The notes beneath the pieces are model-generated. The model was not told the origin of the DNA and did not search any database. It was given only the letters and a program-made list of their open reading frames with translations. 12,291 nt of DNA from SZUA-230 sp964581095 (GTDB taxonomy: Bacteria; Bacteroidota; Bacteroidia; Cytophagales; Cyclobacteriaceae). The stretch covers positions 1 to 12,291 of the forward strand of contig CAZONK010000097.1 of NCBI GenBank assembly GCA_964581095.1. Reading direction: 5' to 3'. A program made the translations under genes and the position numbers. The first letter of the stretch is position 1. Each line of letters begins with the position of its first letter. Below, piece by piece: positions 1 through 6,335 of this stretch.

Positions 1-53
1 CTTCGCCTGCTGAAGTTTTCTATCGCACCATCATTAATAAAATCTGGAAGTAG
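1..53 (+). CDS. Possible 3' end of an upstream gene (partial)
   Basis: Reading from base 3 gives sixteen codons (SPAEVFYRTIINKIWK) before a TAG at 51-53. The composition looks like an ordinary protein C-terminus, but the piece is too short to assign to a family. Another frame, from base 1, stays open until a TGA at 88-90 and looks less natural. Translation beyond 53 runs into hairpin repeats and the antisense of a tRNA, so no further gene is supported. This call rests only on amino-acid plausibility. Confidence 0.25.
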   Translation, partial: SPAEVFYRTIINKIWK

Positions 54-111
54 GAGTGCAATGAAAACGCAGGCAGGCTTCGCTCCGTGAATCTTTTTGG
101 GGGAGGCTTAT

Positions 112-227
112 CAAATTGCAAAGCCATGGGCTACGCCCATACGGGCTTTTTCACTCGCAAAACAGGAAGCAAGCTTCCATTTTACTCACAAAAAAGACCG
201 GCACTTTGTGCCAGGCTTTGCAATTTG
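112..227. repeat. Hairpin cluster enclosed by a 14-bp inverted repeat
   Basis: A perfect 14-bp inverted repeat (CAAATTGCAAAGCC at 112-125, its complement at 214-227) encloses three smaller dyads: ATGGGC-TAC-GCCCAT at 126-140, GGAAGC-AA-GCTTCC at 165-178, and CCGGCAC-TTT-GTGCCAG at 198-214, the last including one wobble pair. The right arm overlaps the final bases of the tRNA gene. Similar short stretches (TTTTCACTCGCAAAA and TTTTACTCACAAAA) flank the middle hairpin as imperfect direct repeats. It resembles a REP-like or MITE-like intergenic element and could fold as a multibranched structure in RNA or as a cruciform. No transposase or target-site duplication is visible. Confidence 0.6.
190..214 (-). 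terminator. Rho-independent terminator of the tRNA gene
   Basis: On the minus strand, 11 bases past the tRNA CCA, there is a seven-pair stem with one U-G wobble (CTGGCAC / GTGCCGG) and an AAA loop. After two further bases (T, C) comes a run of six T (195 down to 190). This fits an intrinsic terminator for the tRNA transcript. A second hairpin further along (178-165) is also followed by a T-rich stretch and could be a backup. Confidence 0.6.
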
Positions 228-302
228 GTAGCGTGGGGGAGATTTGAACTCCCGACCTCCGGGTTATGAATCCGACGCTCTAACCAACTGAGCTACCACG
301 CC
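226..302 (-). tRNA. tRNA with CAT anticodon, probably elongator tRNA-Met
   Basis: The minus strand gives a complete 77-base cloverleaf with an encoded CCA: acceptor GGCGTGG/CCACGCT, D stem GCTC/GAGC, anticodon loop TTCATAA, T stem GGGAG/CTCCC and T loop TTCAAAT. The C11-G24 pair and the absence of the initiator C1xA72 mismatch argue against tRNA-fMet. The anticodon stem has an A31xC39 mismatch and a T27-G43 wobble, and the acceptor ends in a G1-U72 wobble. A CAT anticodon could also belong to tRNA-Ile read as lysidine, which DNA alone cannot exclude. The discriminator base is A. The gene appears to stand alone, with its own promoter and terminator. Confidence 0.93.
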
Positions 303-492
303 ATAATATCAACAAAAATTACTTCTATGCTCTAACCAATAATCACGCTGCCGATAGCTTTCGTGAAAATTTTGGTGTGCAAATGTACGATCAACAAATT
401 TTATTTTCCAAACACATTTCAGCAAACCTTTATTTAACTATCTTTTGTCTTTATCGAAATTTATTCTAATTTACCCCTGAAAGAAAACGAAT
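303..492. other. Intergenic region between divergent tRNA and START-protein genes
   Basis: No open reading frame is supported here. Apart from the tRNA promoter at 380-412, the plus strand holds a one-mismatch -7 candidate TATCTTTT (439-446), about 47 bases before the START gene, with no recognisable TTG partner. The sequence is A/T-rich, and a purine-rich AAAGAAAACG stretch lies just before the ATG at 493. Confidence 0.6.
380..412 (-). promoter_or_regulatory. Bacteroidota-type promoter of the tRNA gene
   Basis: On the minus strand, TTTG (412-409) is followed by 21 bases and then TACATTTG (387-380), an exact match to the phylum's TTG-N17-23-TAnnTTTG consensus. Transcription would start near 373, giving a 5' leader of about 70 bases for RNase P to remove. 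The facing strand of the same gap must hold the START-protein promoter. Confidence 0.7.
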
Positions 493-888
493 ATGGCAAA
501 ACAAAAATATCAGACTGATATCGAAATAAATGCATCACGCAAGATGCTGTATCCCTATATTTTCTCTGCCAGCGGACTATCACAATGGGTCGCAGAAGAT
601 GTAACTGTCGATGAAGATAAGGTGTTTAATTTCATCTGGGACAATGAAGATCATAAAGCAAAAATGGTGACACACCGCACAAACAAGTTTGTGAAATTTG
701 AATACCTGCCTGAGACCGAAGAAGACAAAGATGATCCTTCCTATTTTGAATTACGCCTGGAAATTAACGAACTCACCCAAACTGTATTTATACAGATAGT
801 TGAGTATACTGATTTTGATGATGAAGAGGAGTGGTACGATTTACAGGAAAGTATGGTACATAGTCTCAAAGAAATCGTTGGCGGTTGA
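493..888 (+). CDS. START-like domain protein (SRPBCC fold)
   Basis: This 131-residue cytosolic protein resembles the small START-like / AHSA1-related proteins that are widespread in Bacteroidota. It opens with the strand typical of the fold (QKYQTDIEINAS, residues 4-15), then a helix with a Tyr-Pro (MLYPYIF) and a GLSQWVAEDV segment. The beta strands run through FIW, FVKFEY, YFELRLEIN and VFIQIVEY. A final helix (YDLQESMVHSLKEIVG, about 115-130) would close the hydrophobic cavity. An acidic EETEEDKDD-type loop sits near 74-81. Members of this superfamily bind hydrophobic ligands or assist partner proteins; the ligand here is unknown. The ATG at 493 is preceded by a purine-rich stretch and no strong Shine-Dalgarno. 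It ends 69 bp before the lptF-like gene, whose -33 element lies inside its last codons. The family call is firm, the biological role is not. Confidence 0.85.
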   Translation: MAKQKYQTDIEINASRKMLYPYIFSASGLSQWVAEDVTVDEDKVFNFIWDNEDHKAKMVTHRTNKFVKFEYLPETEEDKDDPSYFELRLEINELTQTVFIQIVEYTDFDDEEEWYDLQESMVHSLKEIVGG

Positions 889-908
889 TTTATGTCTGGG
901 TAACTTTG
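878..908 (+). promoter_or_regulatory. Promoter of the LptF-type permease gene
   Basis: TTG at 878-880, inside the last codons of the START gene, is followed by exactly 20 bases and TAACTTTG (901-908). This is a full match to the Bacteroidota consensus. The start point would be near 915, leaving a leader of about 43 bases before the GTG start at 958. The permease gene is therefore probably not dependent on upstream read-through. Confidence 0.7.
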
Positions 909-957
909 CTTCTTAGTTAAACAAATAATTAGCACATTTTTTGATAGTAGTTAAGTC

Positions 958-2640
958 GTGAGATTTAAAAAAATTGACAGACTTGTTTTCGGAGCCTTTC
1001 TGGGTCCTTTTATTCTGACATTCGTTGTTGTTGTATTCATTCTGCTGGTAACTCAGATGTTACGATATCTCAATGAAATATTCGGGAAAGGAATTGGTAT
1101 TGAAGTCCTTGGCCAATTTATCTGGCATTTCAGTATTTTTCAAACACCCATCGCCATCCCGTTGGCAGTTATGCTTGCGTCACTGATTGCTTTCGGAAAC
1201 CTTGGGGAGCATTCGGAACTTACCGCCATAAAAAGTGCCGGTATTTCCCTTACCAGAGTACTAATTCCGATATTTATTTTTGTATTGTTTGTTTCCGGAT
1301 TTGCTTTCTATTCCAATAGTTACCTTGTACCAAATTCAGCTTTGAAGGCCTATAGCCTGCTATACGACATCCGTCAGAAAAAACCGACATTGGATATAAG
1401 GGAAGGTGTATTTTATGACGGTATCGATAATTTTAGAATTAAGGTAAATAAAAAGGGTGCTGATGGCGAAACACTACAGGGTCTGGTTATATATGACCAT
1501 TCAAAAGGGATGGGAAATACTGATGTGATCAAAGCTGATAGCGGCAGGATGTACACTATCCTGAATGAAAGGTATTTAAAACTTGAATTATATAATGGAA
1601 ATTTTTATTCAGAAGAAATAAGCACTGCCAATATAAATCGGAGAATAAATATAAAACCATTCAACCGCACAAAGTTTGAAAAAAGTGAAATTGTGTTCGA
1701 CTTGTCAATTTTCGATCTGAAACGAACCAATGAACAATTATTTTCAACTGACAGGTTTATGCGAACCTTCAACCAGTTGAAAGTAGACATTGACAGTATG
1801 CAAAAGGAAATGTTTGATATGCGATTGATGTATTTCAATGCGGCAGAACACTACTTTAACTTCCATAGAAGTGTGGATATTGTGGTTGTTCCTCCTGAAA
1901 TACGAGCTTTTGGCCTGGTAAAAGATTCACTGGTGGCATTAATAAGGGACACATTAAGGGACGAAAACGTAGGAAGCGTAAATAGATATATTAAAAGTGA
2001 TGAAATAAGAATGATTTCGAGGGATCCTGAATTTATTAACAAATCGAGGGTGGATTCGGTAGTAGCCATGAAAGCCACCTCAATGCGACAGCGGATCGCC
2101 GCGTATCCACTTGATAGTGCGAAAAAATTAAAGGATTTGGTGAATGTGCATTATGCTAGCAGAAAGGAAAAGGAATCAATGTATAAAACCGCAGTTGGCC
2201 TCACACGTCAAATGAAAAGTAAATCATCAGTAAATAAAAACAGGTTGGCACATTTTGTAAGGGAACAGAAGATATTTATTATTCAACGTCACAGACTGAC
2301 AGCTAACGCTGCAGCTTGTGTTATTTTATTTCTGATTGGGGCTCCATTAGGAGCGATTATAAAGAAAGGTGGATTGGGTATTCCTGTTTTCGTGTCCATA
2401 ATATTTTTTATTGTTTACTATGTGGCGGGTATGCTTGCCGAAAAACAGGCACGACAAAATATGATGGATCCGGTTTTAGCAGGCTGGATTGCTAATATTA
2501 TTCTCTTGCCTATTGGTATATTTACCCTTATTCAGGCAAGAAAAGATGCACGAATACTTGAACTTGACTTTTATCTTGTAGTGTTTGATAACTTCAAGAA
2601 GAAGTTTTCAAAAAATCCATCACCTTCAATTCAAGCGTAA
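958..2640 (+). CDS. LptF/LptG (YjgP/YjgQ) family lipopolysaccharide export permease
   Basis: This is an inner-membrane permease of the LPS transport ABC complex, which with LptB extracts LPS and passes it to the periplasmic bridge. At 560 residues it is far longer than the roughly 360 of the E. coli proteins. Six membrane segments are visible: about 11-32, 53-80, 100-117, 446-468, 473-493 and 505-525. The family motif around LIGAPLGAIIKKGGLG lies at 459-474. Residues 140-250 should form the periplasmic jellyroll. Residues about 255-440 are an added charged, helical stretch that accounts for the extra length; long versions like this are common in Bacteroidota. GTG at 958 is the earliest possible start because a TAA lies two codons upstream in frame, and the next ATG falls inside the first membrane helix. 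Phylum members often encode a single LptF/LptG-like gene per locus, and I cannot say which subunit this is. Confidence 0.9.
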   Translation: MRFKKIDRLVFGAFLGPFILTFVVVVFILLVTQMLRYLNEIFGKGIGIEVLGQFIWHFSIFQTPIAIPLAVMLASLIAFGNLGEHSELTAIKSAGISLTRVLIPIFIFVLFVSGFAFYSNSYLVPNSALKAYSLLYDIRQKKPTLDIREGVFYDGIDNFRIKVNKKGADGETLQGLVIYDHSKGMGNTDVIKADSGRMYTILNERYLKLELYNGNFYSEEISTANINRRINIKPFNRTKFEKSEIVFDLSIFDLKRTNEQLFSTDRFMRTFNQLKVDIDSMQKEMFDMRLMYFNAAEHYFNFHRSVDIVVVPPEIRAFGLVKDSLVALIRDTLRDENVGSVNRYIKSDEIRMISRDPEFINKSRVDSVVAMKATSMRQRIAAYPLDSAKKLKDLVNVHYASRKEKESMYKTAVGLTRQMKSKSSVNKNRLAHFVREQKIFIIQRHRLTANAAACVILFLIGAPLGAIIKKGGLGIPVFVSIIFFIVYYVAGMLAEKQARQNMMDPVLAGWIANIILLPIGIFTLIQARKDARILELDFYLVVFDNFKKKFSKNPSPSIQA

Positions 2641-2641
2641 C

Positions 2642-2672
2642 TTGCTAATCTGTAATTGTATTTCTACCTTTG
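2642..2672 (+). promoter_or_regulatory. Promoter of rpsO
   Basis: TTG at 2642-2644, directly after the permease stop codon, is followed by 20 bases and TACCTTTG (2665-2672), an exact consensus match with ideal spacing. The start point is expected near 2679, giving a leader of about 60 bases that contains the hairpin annotated next. Confidence 0.7.
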
Positions 2673-2676
2673 CGCT

Positions 2677-2703
2677 TGCTTTTTGAAAATCGCTTCAAAA
2701 GCA
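2677..2703 (+). promoter_or_regulatory. Leader hairpin upstream of rpsO, possible S15 control site
   Basis: Bases 2677-2687 pair with 2694-2703, forming ten pairs with one bulged T and a six-base loop (AATCGC). No T-run follows, so it is not a terminator of the upstream gene. It sits almost at the expected transcription start and 34 bases before the rpsO ATG. Ribosomal protein S15 represses its own mRNA through different leader structures in several bacterial phyla, so this position suggests a control element. The regulatory role is inferred. Confidence 0.4.
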
Positions 2704-2737
2704 GGTAACTATTTGAAATAATAATCTTTGACTAAGC

Positions 2738-3013
2738 ATGTATTTAACAACTGAACAAAAGCAGAAGCTATTTGAAAATCATGGTCGGTTAAAGTCAAAA
2801 ACAGATACAGGATCCCCTGAATCTCAAATTGCACTTTTTACCCACCGAATTAATCACCTTACAGGTCACTTAAAGAACAATAAGAAAGACTTTTCCACAC
2901 AACAGGGATTGTTGAGACTAGTAGGTAAGCGAAGAAGGTTGCTTGATTATCTGAACAAAAAAGATATTGAGAGATATCGGTCCATAATAAAAGAATTAAA
3001 CATTAGAAAATAA
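2738..3013 (+). CDS. rpsO: 30S ribosomal protein S15
   Basis: S15 is a primary 16S rRNA-binding protein that organises the central domain of the small subunit and contributes to a bridge with the large subunit. The 91 residues match the usual family length of about 89. Hallmarks are the TDTGSPESQIALFTHRI segment (about 22-38), the LTGHLKNNKKDFST stretch with the conserved basic H-L-K positions, and the GLLRLVGKRRRLLDYL helix (about 57-72) that contacts rRNA. The ATG at 2738 gives the canonical N-terminus MYLTTEQKQKL. It is followed by pnp after 98 bp, the arrangement conserved across many bacteria. It has its own strong promoter and a leader hairpin. Nothing is missing or unusual in the protein. 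Confidence 0.98.
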   Translation: MYLTTEQKQKLFENHGRLKSKTDTGSPESQIALFTHRINHLTGHLKNNKKDFSTQQGLLRLVGKRRRLLDYLNKKDIERYRSIIKELNIRK

Positions 3014-3021
3014 ATTAAACT

Positions 3022-3047
3022 GGGAGCTCAATGGGGTTCCCTGTTTT
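3022..3047 (+). terminator. Hairpin between rpsO and pnp (attenuator or processing site)
   Basis: GGGAGCTC (3022-3029) pairs with GGGTTCCC (3034-3041), including two G-U pairs and a four-base loop, and is followed by TGTTTT. The short T tract suggests a partial terminator that lets some transcription through into pnp. In E. coli the same gap carries a terminator plus an RNase III site used in PNPase autocontrol, so a processing role is an alternative. I see no strong separate pnp promoter, only a weak TAGATTCA-like box near 3082. Confidence 0.5.
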
Positions 3048-3111
3048 GAAATGCCTTGTCATTTTATTCTATCTGCAGGGTTAGATTCAAATTCATTAGA
3101 AAAATACATTT

Positions 3112-5241
3112 ATGCTACCAAATTTTAAGACAAAAACAATCACACACAGTGATGGTAAAGAGATAATAATTGAAACAGGTAAACTGGCAAAGCAAGCGGA
3201 TGGTTCCGTAGTCGTTCGACAGGGTGACACCATGCTACTGGCAACAGTAGTATCTCCCGGATATGCCAGGGAAGGTGCTGATTTTCTTCCATTGTCTGTT
3301 GATTACCAGGAAAAATTCGCTTCTTCCGGAAAAATTCCAGGAGGATTTTTAAAAAGGGAAGCCAGGTTATCAGAACACGAAATATTAATTTGCCGACTCG
3401 TTGACAGGGCTCTTCGACCACTATTCCCAAAAGATTATTACAGCGAAATCCAGGTGATGATAACACTTATTTCTCATGATGAGAACATATTACCTGATTC
3501 AATGGCTGCCCTGGCTGCATCAGCGGCGTTAACTATTTCTGACATACCCTTCAAGGGCCCAATATCTGAAGTAAGAGTAGCCCGGGTCAATGGAGAAATG
3601 ATTGTAAATCCAACTTTACAACAAAATCAGGAATCTGATTTCGACATTATGGTTGCAGCCACAATTGACGATATCATGATGGTAGAAGGTCAGATGAAAG
3701 AAGTTGGTGAAGATGTTTTGTTGGATGGCCTGAAAGTTGCACATGAGGCAATAAAATTACAGTGTCAGGCCCAGATTGAGTTAGCCGAAGAAATTGGAAC
3801 TGTTAACAGGGAGCACATCGAAAATGAAGAGGATGAATCCTTTATGAAGGAAATAAAGGATGCCTTATATGACAAATTGTATGGAGTGTTCAGTAACCAC
3901 ATCAATATAAAAAAGGAGCGCTCTGAGGAACTGTCGGTTATTAAGGATGAATACCTCTCCAAATATGAGGAAGATGAAGAAGCGGACATTGATTTGATTA
4001 AAAGTTATATTAAGAAAGTTGAAAAGGAAGCTGCCAGAAATCTCGTACTGGACACGAATGTGCGGATGGATGGAAGACAACTTAATGAAATTCGTCCGAT
4101 TTGGGCAGAAGCAGGATATTTGCCAACCCCTCATGGGTCGGCAGTTTTCACTCGTGGAGAAACGCAGTCTCTTTCAACCGTAACCCTGGGAACTAAACTT
4201 GACGAGCAGATGGTTGACGGTGCAGTTTTTAGCGGCTATAACAAGTTTATGCTTCATTACAACTTCCCTGCTTTTTCTACCGGTGAAGCCAGGCCTAATC
4301 GTGGCCCGGGAAGGCGGGAAATAGGTCATGGTAATCTGGCGTACAGGGCACTTAAAAATGTGCTTCCTCAGGAAGACGACAGCCCTTACACAATTCGTAT
4401 AGTATCAGATGTACTCGAATCAAACGGTTCATCATCTATGGCTACAGTATGTGCAGGTTGTCTGTCTTTAATGGATGCAGGAATACAAATCACCAGTCCT
4501 GTTTCAGGAATTGCGATGGGGATGATTTCTGAACCTGGCAAGAATGGCCGTTATGCAATATTGTCAGATATCCTTGGAGATGAAGATCACCTTGGTGATA
4601 TGGATTTCAAAGTTACAGGTACTGAAAAAGGTATAACCGCTTGTCAGATGGATATCAAGATTGACGGTTTGTCGTATGAAGTGCTTGGTAAAGCACTGAC
4701 ACAAGCGAAAGAAGGAAGGCTTCACATCCTGAATGAGATGAAAAAAGCCCTTGACAAACCTCGGGCTGACCTTAAACCCAATGCACCTCGGTGTACCGTC
4801 CTTACTATCGATAAAGACATGATAGGTGCTGTTATAGGACCGGGCGGTAAAATTGTTCAGGAAATCCAAAAAGAAACCGGAGCAACTGTGATCATCGAAG
4901 AAACCGAAAATGCGGGTAAAGTCTCTGTATTTTCCAGCGACAAAGTATCAATGGACGATGCTCTTGGCAGAATTAAAAATATTGTGGCTGTTCCTGAAAT
5001 CGGTGAGACTTATACAGGTGTTGTAAAATCTGTAGTGCCCTTCGGAGCATTTATAGAGTTTATGCCAGGAAAGGAAGCGCTCCTACATATCTCTGAAATC
5101 AAATGGGAGCGTATCGAAAAAATGGATGGAGTACTTGAAGTAGGGGAAGAAATTCCCGTTAAGCTGGTAGGGAAAGATAGTAAAACTGGAAAACTCAGAC
5201 TCTCAAGGAAAGTACTATTACCAAAACCAGAAAAAAGCTAA
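3112..5241 (+). CDS. pnp: Polyribonucleotide nucleotidyltransferase (PNPase)
   Basis: PNPase degrades RNA 3' to 5' by phosphorolysis and can add tails in reverse; it acts as a cytosolic trimer, often with RNase E/G-type or helicase partners. The 709 residues match the family (711 in E. coli). The domain order is complete: first RNase PH domain (about 8-145), helical linker (about 235-310), second RNase PH domain (about 315-545), KH domain with VIGPGGKIVQEI (574-585), and S1 domain (about 630-700, with PFGAFIEF). The phosphate-site stretch RPNRGPGRREIGHGNLAYR is at 394-412. The catalytic residues equivalent to E. coli D486, D492 and K494 are present as D492, D498 and K500 in the LGDMDFKV segment. 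The linker contains an acidic run near 284-292. The ATG at 3112 gives a normal N-terminus. It lies downstream of rpsO and is probably partly co-transcribed with it. No obvious terminator follows. Confidence 0.98.
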   Translation: MLPNFKTKTITHSDGKEIIIETGKLAKQADGSVVVRQGDTMLLATVVSPGYAREGADFLPLSVDYQEKFASSGKIPGGFLKREARLSEHEILICRLVDRALRPLFPKDYYSEIQVMITLISHDENILPDSMAALAASAALTISDIPFKGPISEVRVARVNGEMIVNPTLQQNQESDFDIMVAATIDDIMMVEGQMKEVGEDVLLDGLKVAHEAIKLQCQAQIELAEEIGTVNREHIENEEDESFMKEIKDALYDKLYGVFSNHINIKKERSEELSVIKDEYLSKYEEDEEADIDLIKSYIKKVEKEAARNLVLDTNVRMDGRQLNEIRPIWAEAGYLPTPHGSAVFTRGETQSLSTVTLGTKLDEQMVDGAVFSGYNKFMLHYNFPAFSTGEARPNRGPGRREIGHGNLAYRALKNVLPQEDDSPYTIRIVSDVLESNGSSSMATVCAGCLSLMDAGIQITSPVSGIAMGMISEPGKNGRYAILSDILGDEDHLGDMDFKVTGTEKGITACQMDIKIDGLSYEVLGKALTQAKEGRLHILNEMKKALDKPRADLKPNAPRCTVLTIDKDMIGAVIGPGGKIVQEIQKETGATVIIEETENAGKVSVFSSDKVSMDDALGRIKNIVAVPEIGETYTGVVKSVVPFGAFIEFMPGKEALLHISEIKWERIEKMDGVLEVGEEIPVKLVGKDSKTGKLRLSRKVLLPKPEKS

Positions 5242-5269
5242 AAAAATCAGGTTATTTAGACAATTACAA

Positions 5270-5277
5270 TATATTTG
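5270..5277 (+). promoter_or_regulatory. Likely -7 element of the rpoD promoter
   Basis: TATATTTG is an exact TAnnTTTG match 103 bases before the rpoD ATG. No TTG lies at the right distance upstream, so the -33 half is weak. Start is expected near 5284. Read-through from pnp is also possible because no terminator is visible after pnp. Confidence 0.4.
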
Positions 5278-5346
5278 TTTGAGTCGTGGCTATTTTTAAC
5301 ATTTTATTGTTTTAAATTCCCCAAAAACCCAAACAAAAAGCAGGCT

Positions 5347-5366
5347 GCATAAAGCTAAATTTATGC
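5347..5366 (+). other. Small leader hairpin before rpoD
   Basis: GCATAAA (5347-5353) pairs perfectly with TTTATGC (5360-5366) around the loop GCTAAA. It ends 14 bases before the rpoD start codon and could modulate ribosome access. A seven-pair A/T-rich stem is weak and may be chance. Confidence 0.3.
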
Positions 5367-5380
5367 TTGTAATTGGCTGA

Positions 5381-6244
5381 ATGAGACAACTTAAGATAAG
5401 TAAGCAGATCACCAACAGGGAGAGTCAGTCATTAGACAAGTATCTCCAGGAGATTGGTAAAGTAGAACTGCTGATACCTGATGAAGAAGTTGAACTTGCC
5501 AAACGAATCAGGGAAGGGGATCATTTAGCGCTTGAAAAACTCACAAAAGCTAATCTTCGATTTGTTGTTTCCGTCGCAAAACAATACCAGAACCAGGGAT
5601 TATCACTTGGAGATCTCATTAATGAAGGCAACCTGGGATTGATTAAAGCCGGACAGCGTTTTGATGAAACACGGGGATTTAAATTTATTTCCTATGCGGT
5701 TTGGTGGATACGACAATCAATACTTCAGGCATTAGCTGAGCAATCCCGAATTGTTCGATTGCCACTTAACAGAGTGGGTTCCTTAAATAAAATTTCAAGG
5801 ACTTTCTCTGAGCTTGAACAAAAATTTGAGCGCGAACCTTCACCCGAAGAGCTGGCAGAGGTGTTGGATGTGACCATTTCTGAAGTAGTGGATACCATGA
5901 AAATTTCAGGAAGGCATATATCCATGGATGCACCTTTTGTTTCAGGTGAGGGAAATAGCCTTCTGGATGTGCTGGAAAATAATAATGAAATAAAACCTGA
6001 TTCCAGATTAATGTCCGATTCCCTGAGAAGGGAAGTACAACGTGCATTAAGCACACTTACACAACGGGAAGCCGATGTTATCTCACTATATTTCGGGCTC
6101 AACGGTACTCACTCTTTAACACTGGAAGAAATTGGTGAAAAATTTAGCCTTACAAGGGAAAGGGTAAGGCAGATTAAGGAAAAGGCTATCCGCCGGTTAA
6201 GGCATACCTCTCGCAGCAAATCATTGAAACCTTATTTGGGTTAG
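5381..6244 (+). CDS. rpoD: Primary sigma factor RpoD/SigA (sigma-70 family)
   Basis: This is the housekeeping sigma factor that directs core RNA polymerase to promoters. At 287 residues it lacks the large region 1.1 and non-conserved region of E. coli sigma-70, as is normal in Bacteroidota. Region 1.2 spans about 15-45 (SLDKYLQEIG, then EEVELAKRIREGD). Region 2 spans about 50-120, with DLINEGNLGLIKAGQRF, GFKFISYAVWWIRQSI and the -10-reading helix. Region 3 spans about 128-205, including RHISMDAPF. Region 4 has its helix-turn-helix at 247-272 (LTLEEIGEKFSLTRERVRQIKEKAI). The ending RSKSLKPYLG is typical. The ATG at 5381 yields the phylum's conserved N-terminus MRQLKI.TNRES. It is followed closely by a strong terminator, so it is transcribed alone or as the last gene after pnp. 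Its product should recognise the TTG / TAnnTTTG promoters found throughout this window. Confidence 0.97.
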   Translation: MRQLKISKQITNRESQSLDKYLQEIGKVELLIPDEEVELAKRIREGDHLALEKLTKANLRFVVSVAKQYQNQGLSLGDLINEGNLGLIKAGQRFDETRGFKFISYAVWWIRQSILQALAEQSRIVRLPLNRVGSLNKISRTFSELEQKFEREPSPEELAEVLDVTISEVVDTMKISGRHISMDAPFVSGEGNSLLDVLENNNEIKPDSRLMSDSLRREVQRALSTLTQREADVISLYFGLNGTHSLTLEEIGEKFSLTRERVRQIKEKAIRRLRHTSRSKSLKPYLG

Positions 6245-6258
6245 TATTGTTATAGATG

Positions 6259-6280
6259 AGTCTCAGATGAGACTTTTTTT
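6259..6280 (+). terminator. Rho-independent terminator of rpoD
   Basis: AGTCTC (6259-6264) and GAGACT (6269-6274) form a perfect six-pair stem around AGAT, followed directly by six more T (6275-6280). It lies 15 bases after the rpoD stop and just before the trxB promoter, so it separates the two transcription units. Confidence 0.75.
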
Positions 6281-6286
6281 ATTTGT

Positions 6287-6310
6287 ATAAGTTGTAATTT
6301 TGCAACTTGT
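6287..6310 (+). promoter_or_regulatory. trxB promoter with a dyad around the -7 box
   Basis: TAATTTTG at 6295-6302 matches the phylum -7 consensus exactly. It is bracketed on both sides, with no gap, by a perfect six-base inverted repeat (AAGTTG at 6289-6294, CAACTT at 6303-6308); an outer A-T pair extends it after one mismatch. No TTG sits at the usual -33 distance, where the rpoD terminator T-run lies. The lack of a -33 element together with the dyad suggests a regulator-bound promoter. Start is expected near 6309. Confidence 0.5.
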
Positions 6311-6335
6311 AAAAATCATAATAAATTTTATAACA

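Noticed and set aside
87..269. A 60-residue open frame starting with GTG and ending in WGRFELPTSGL
   Set aside because: Its last third is the antisense of the tRNA and the rest is hairpin repeat; this ending is a well-known artefact of translating tRNA genes.
226..302. Initiator tRNA-fMet identity
   Set aside because: The C11-G24 pair and G1-U72 (rather than a C1xA72 mismatch) fit an elongator, although the CCC in the anticodon stem is reminiscent of initiators.
3140..3466. Antisense open frame of 108 codons inside pnp
   Set aside because: It lies wholly within a strongly conserved PNPase coding region, has no promoter or family features, and is a shadow frame.
5725..6102. Antisense open frame of 125 codons inside rpoD
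   Set aside because: The sense strand is an intact sigma factor; the antisense product is Ser-rich shadow sequence.
6300..6335. Twelve-residue N-terminal extension of trxB from a TTG
   Set aside because: The TTG overlaps the -7 box and precedes the expected transcription start; the ATG at 6336 gives the standard 321 residues.
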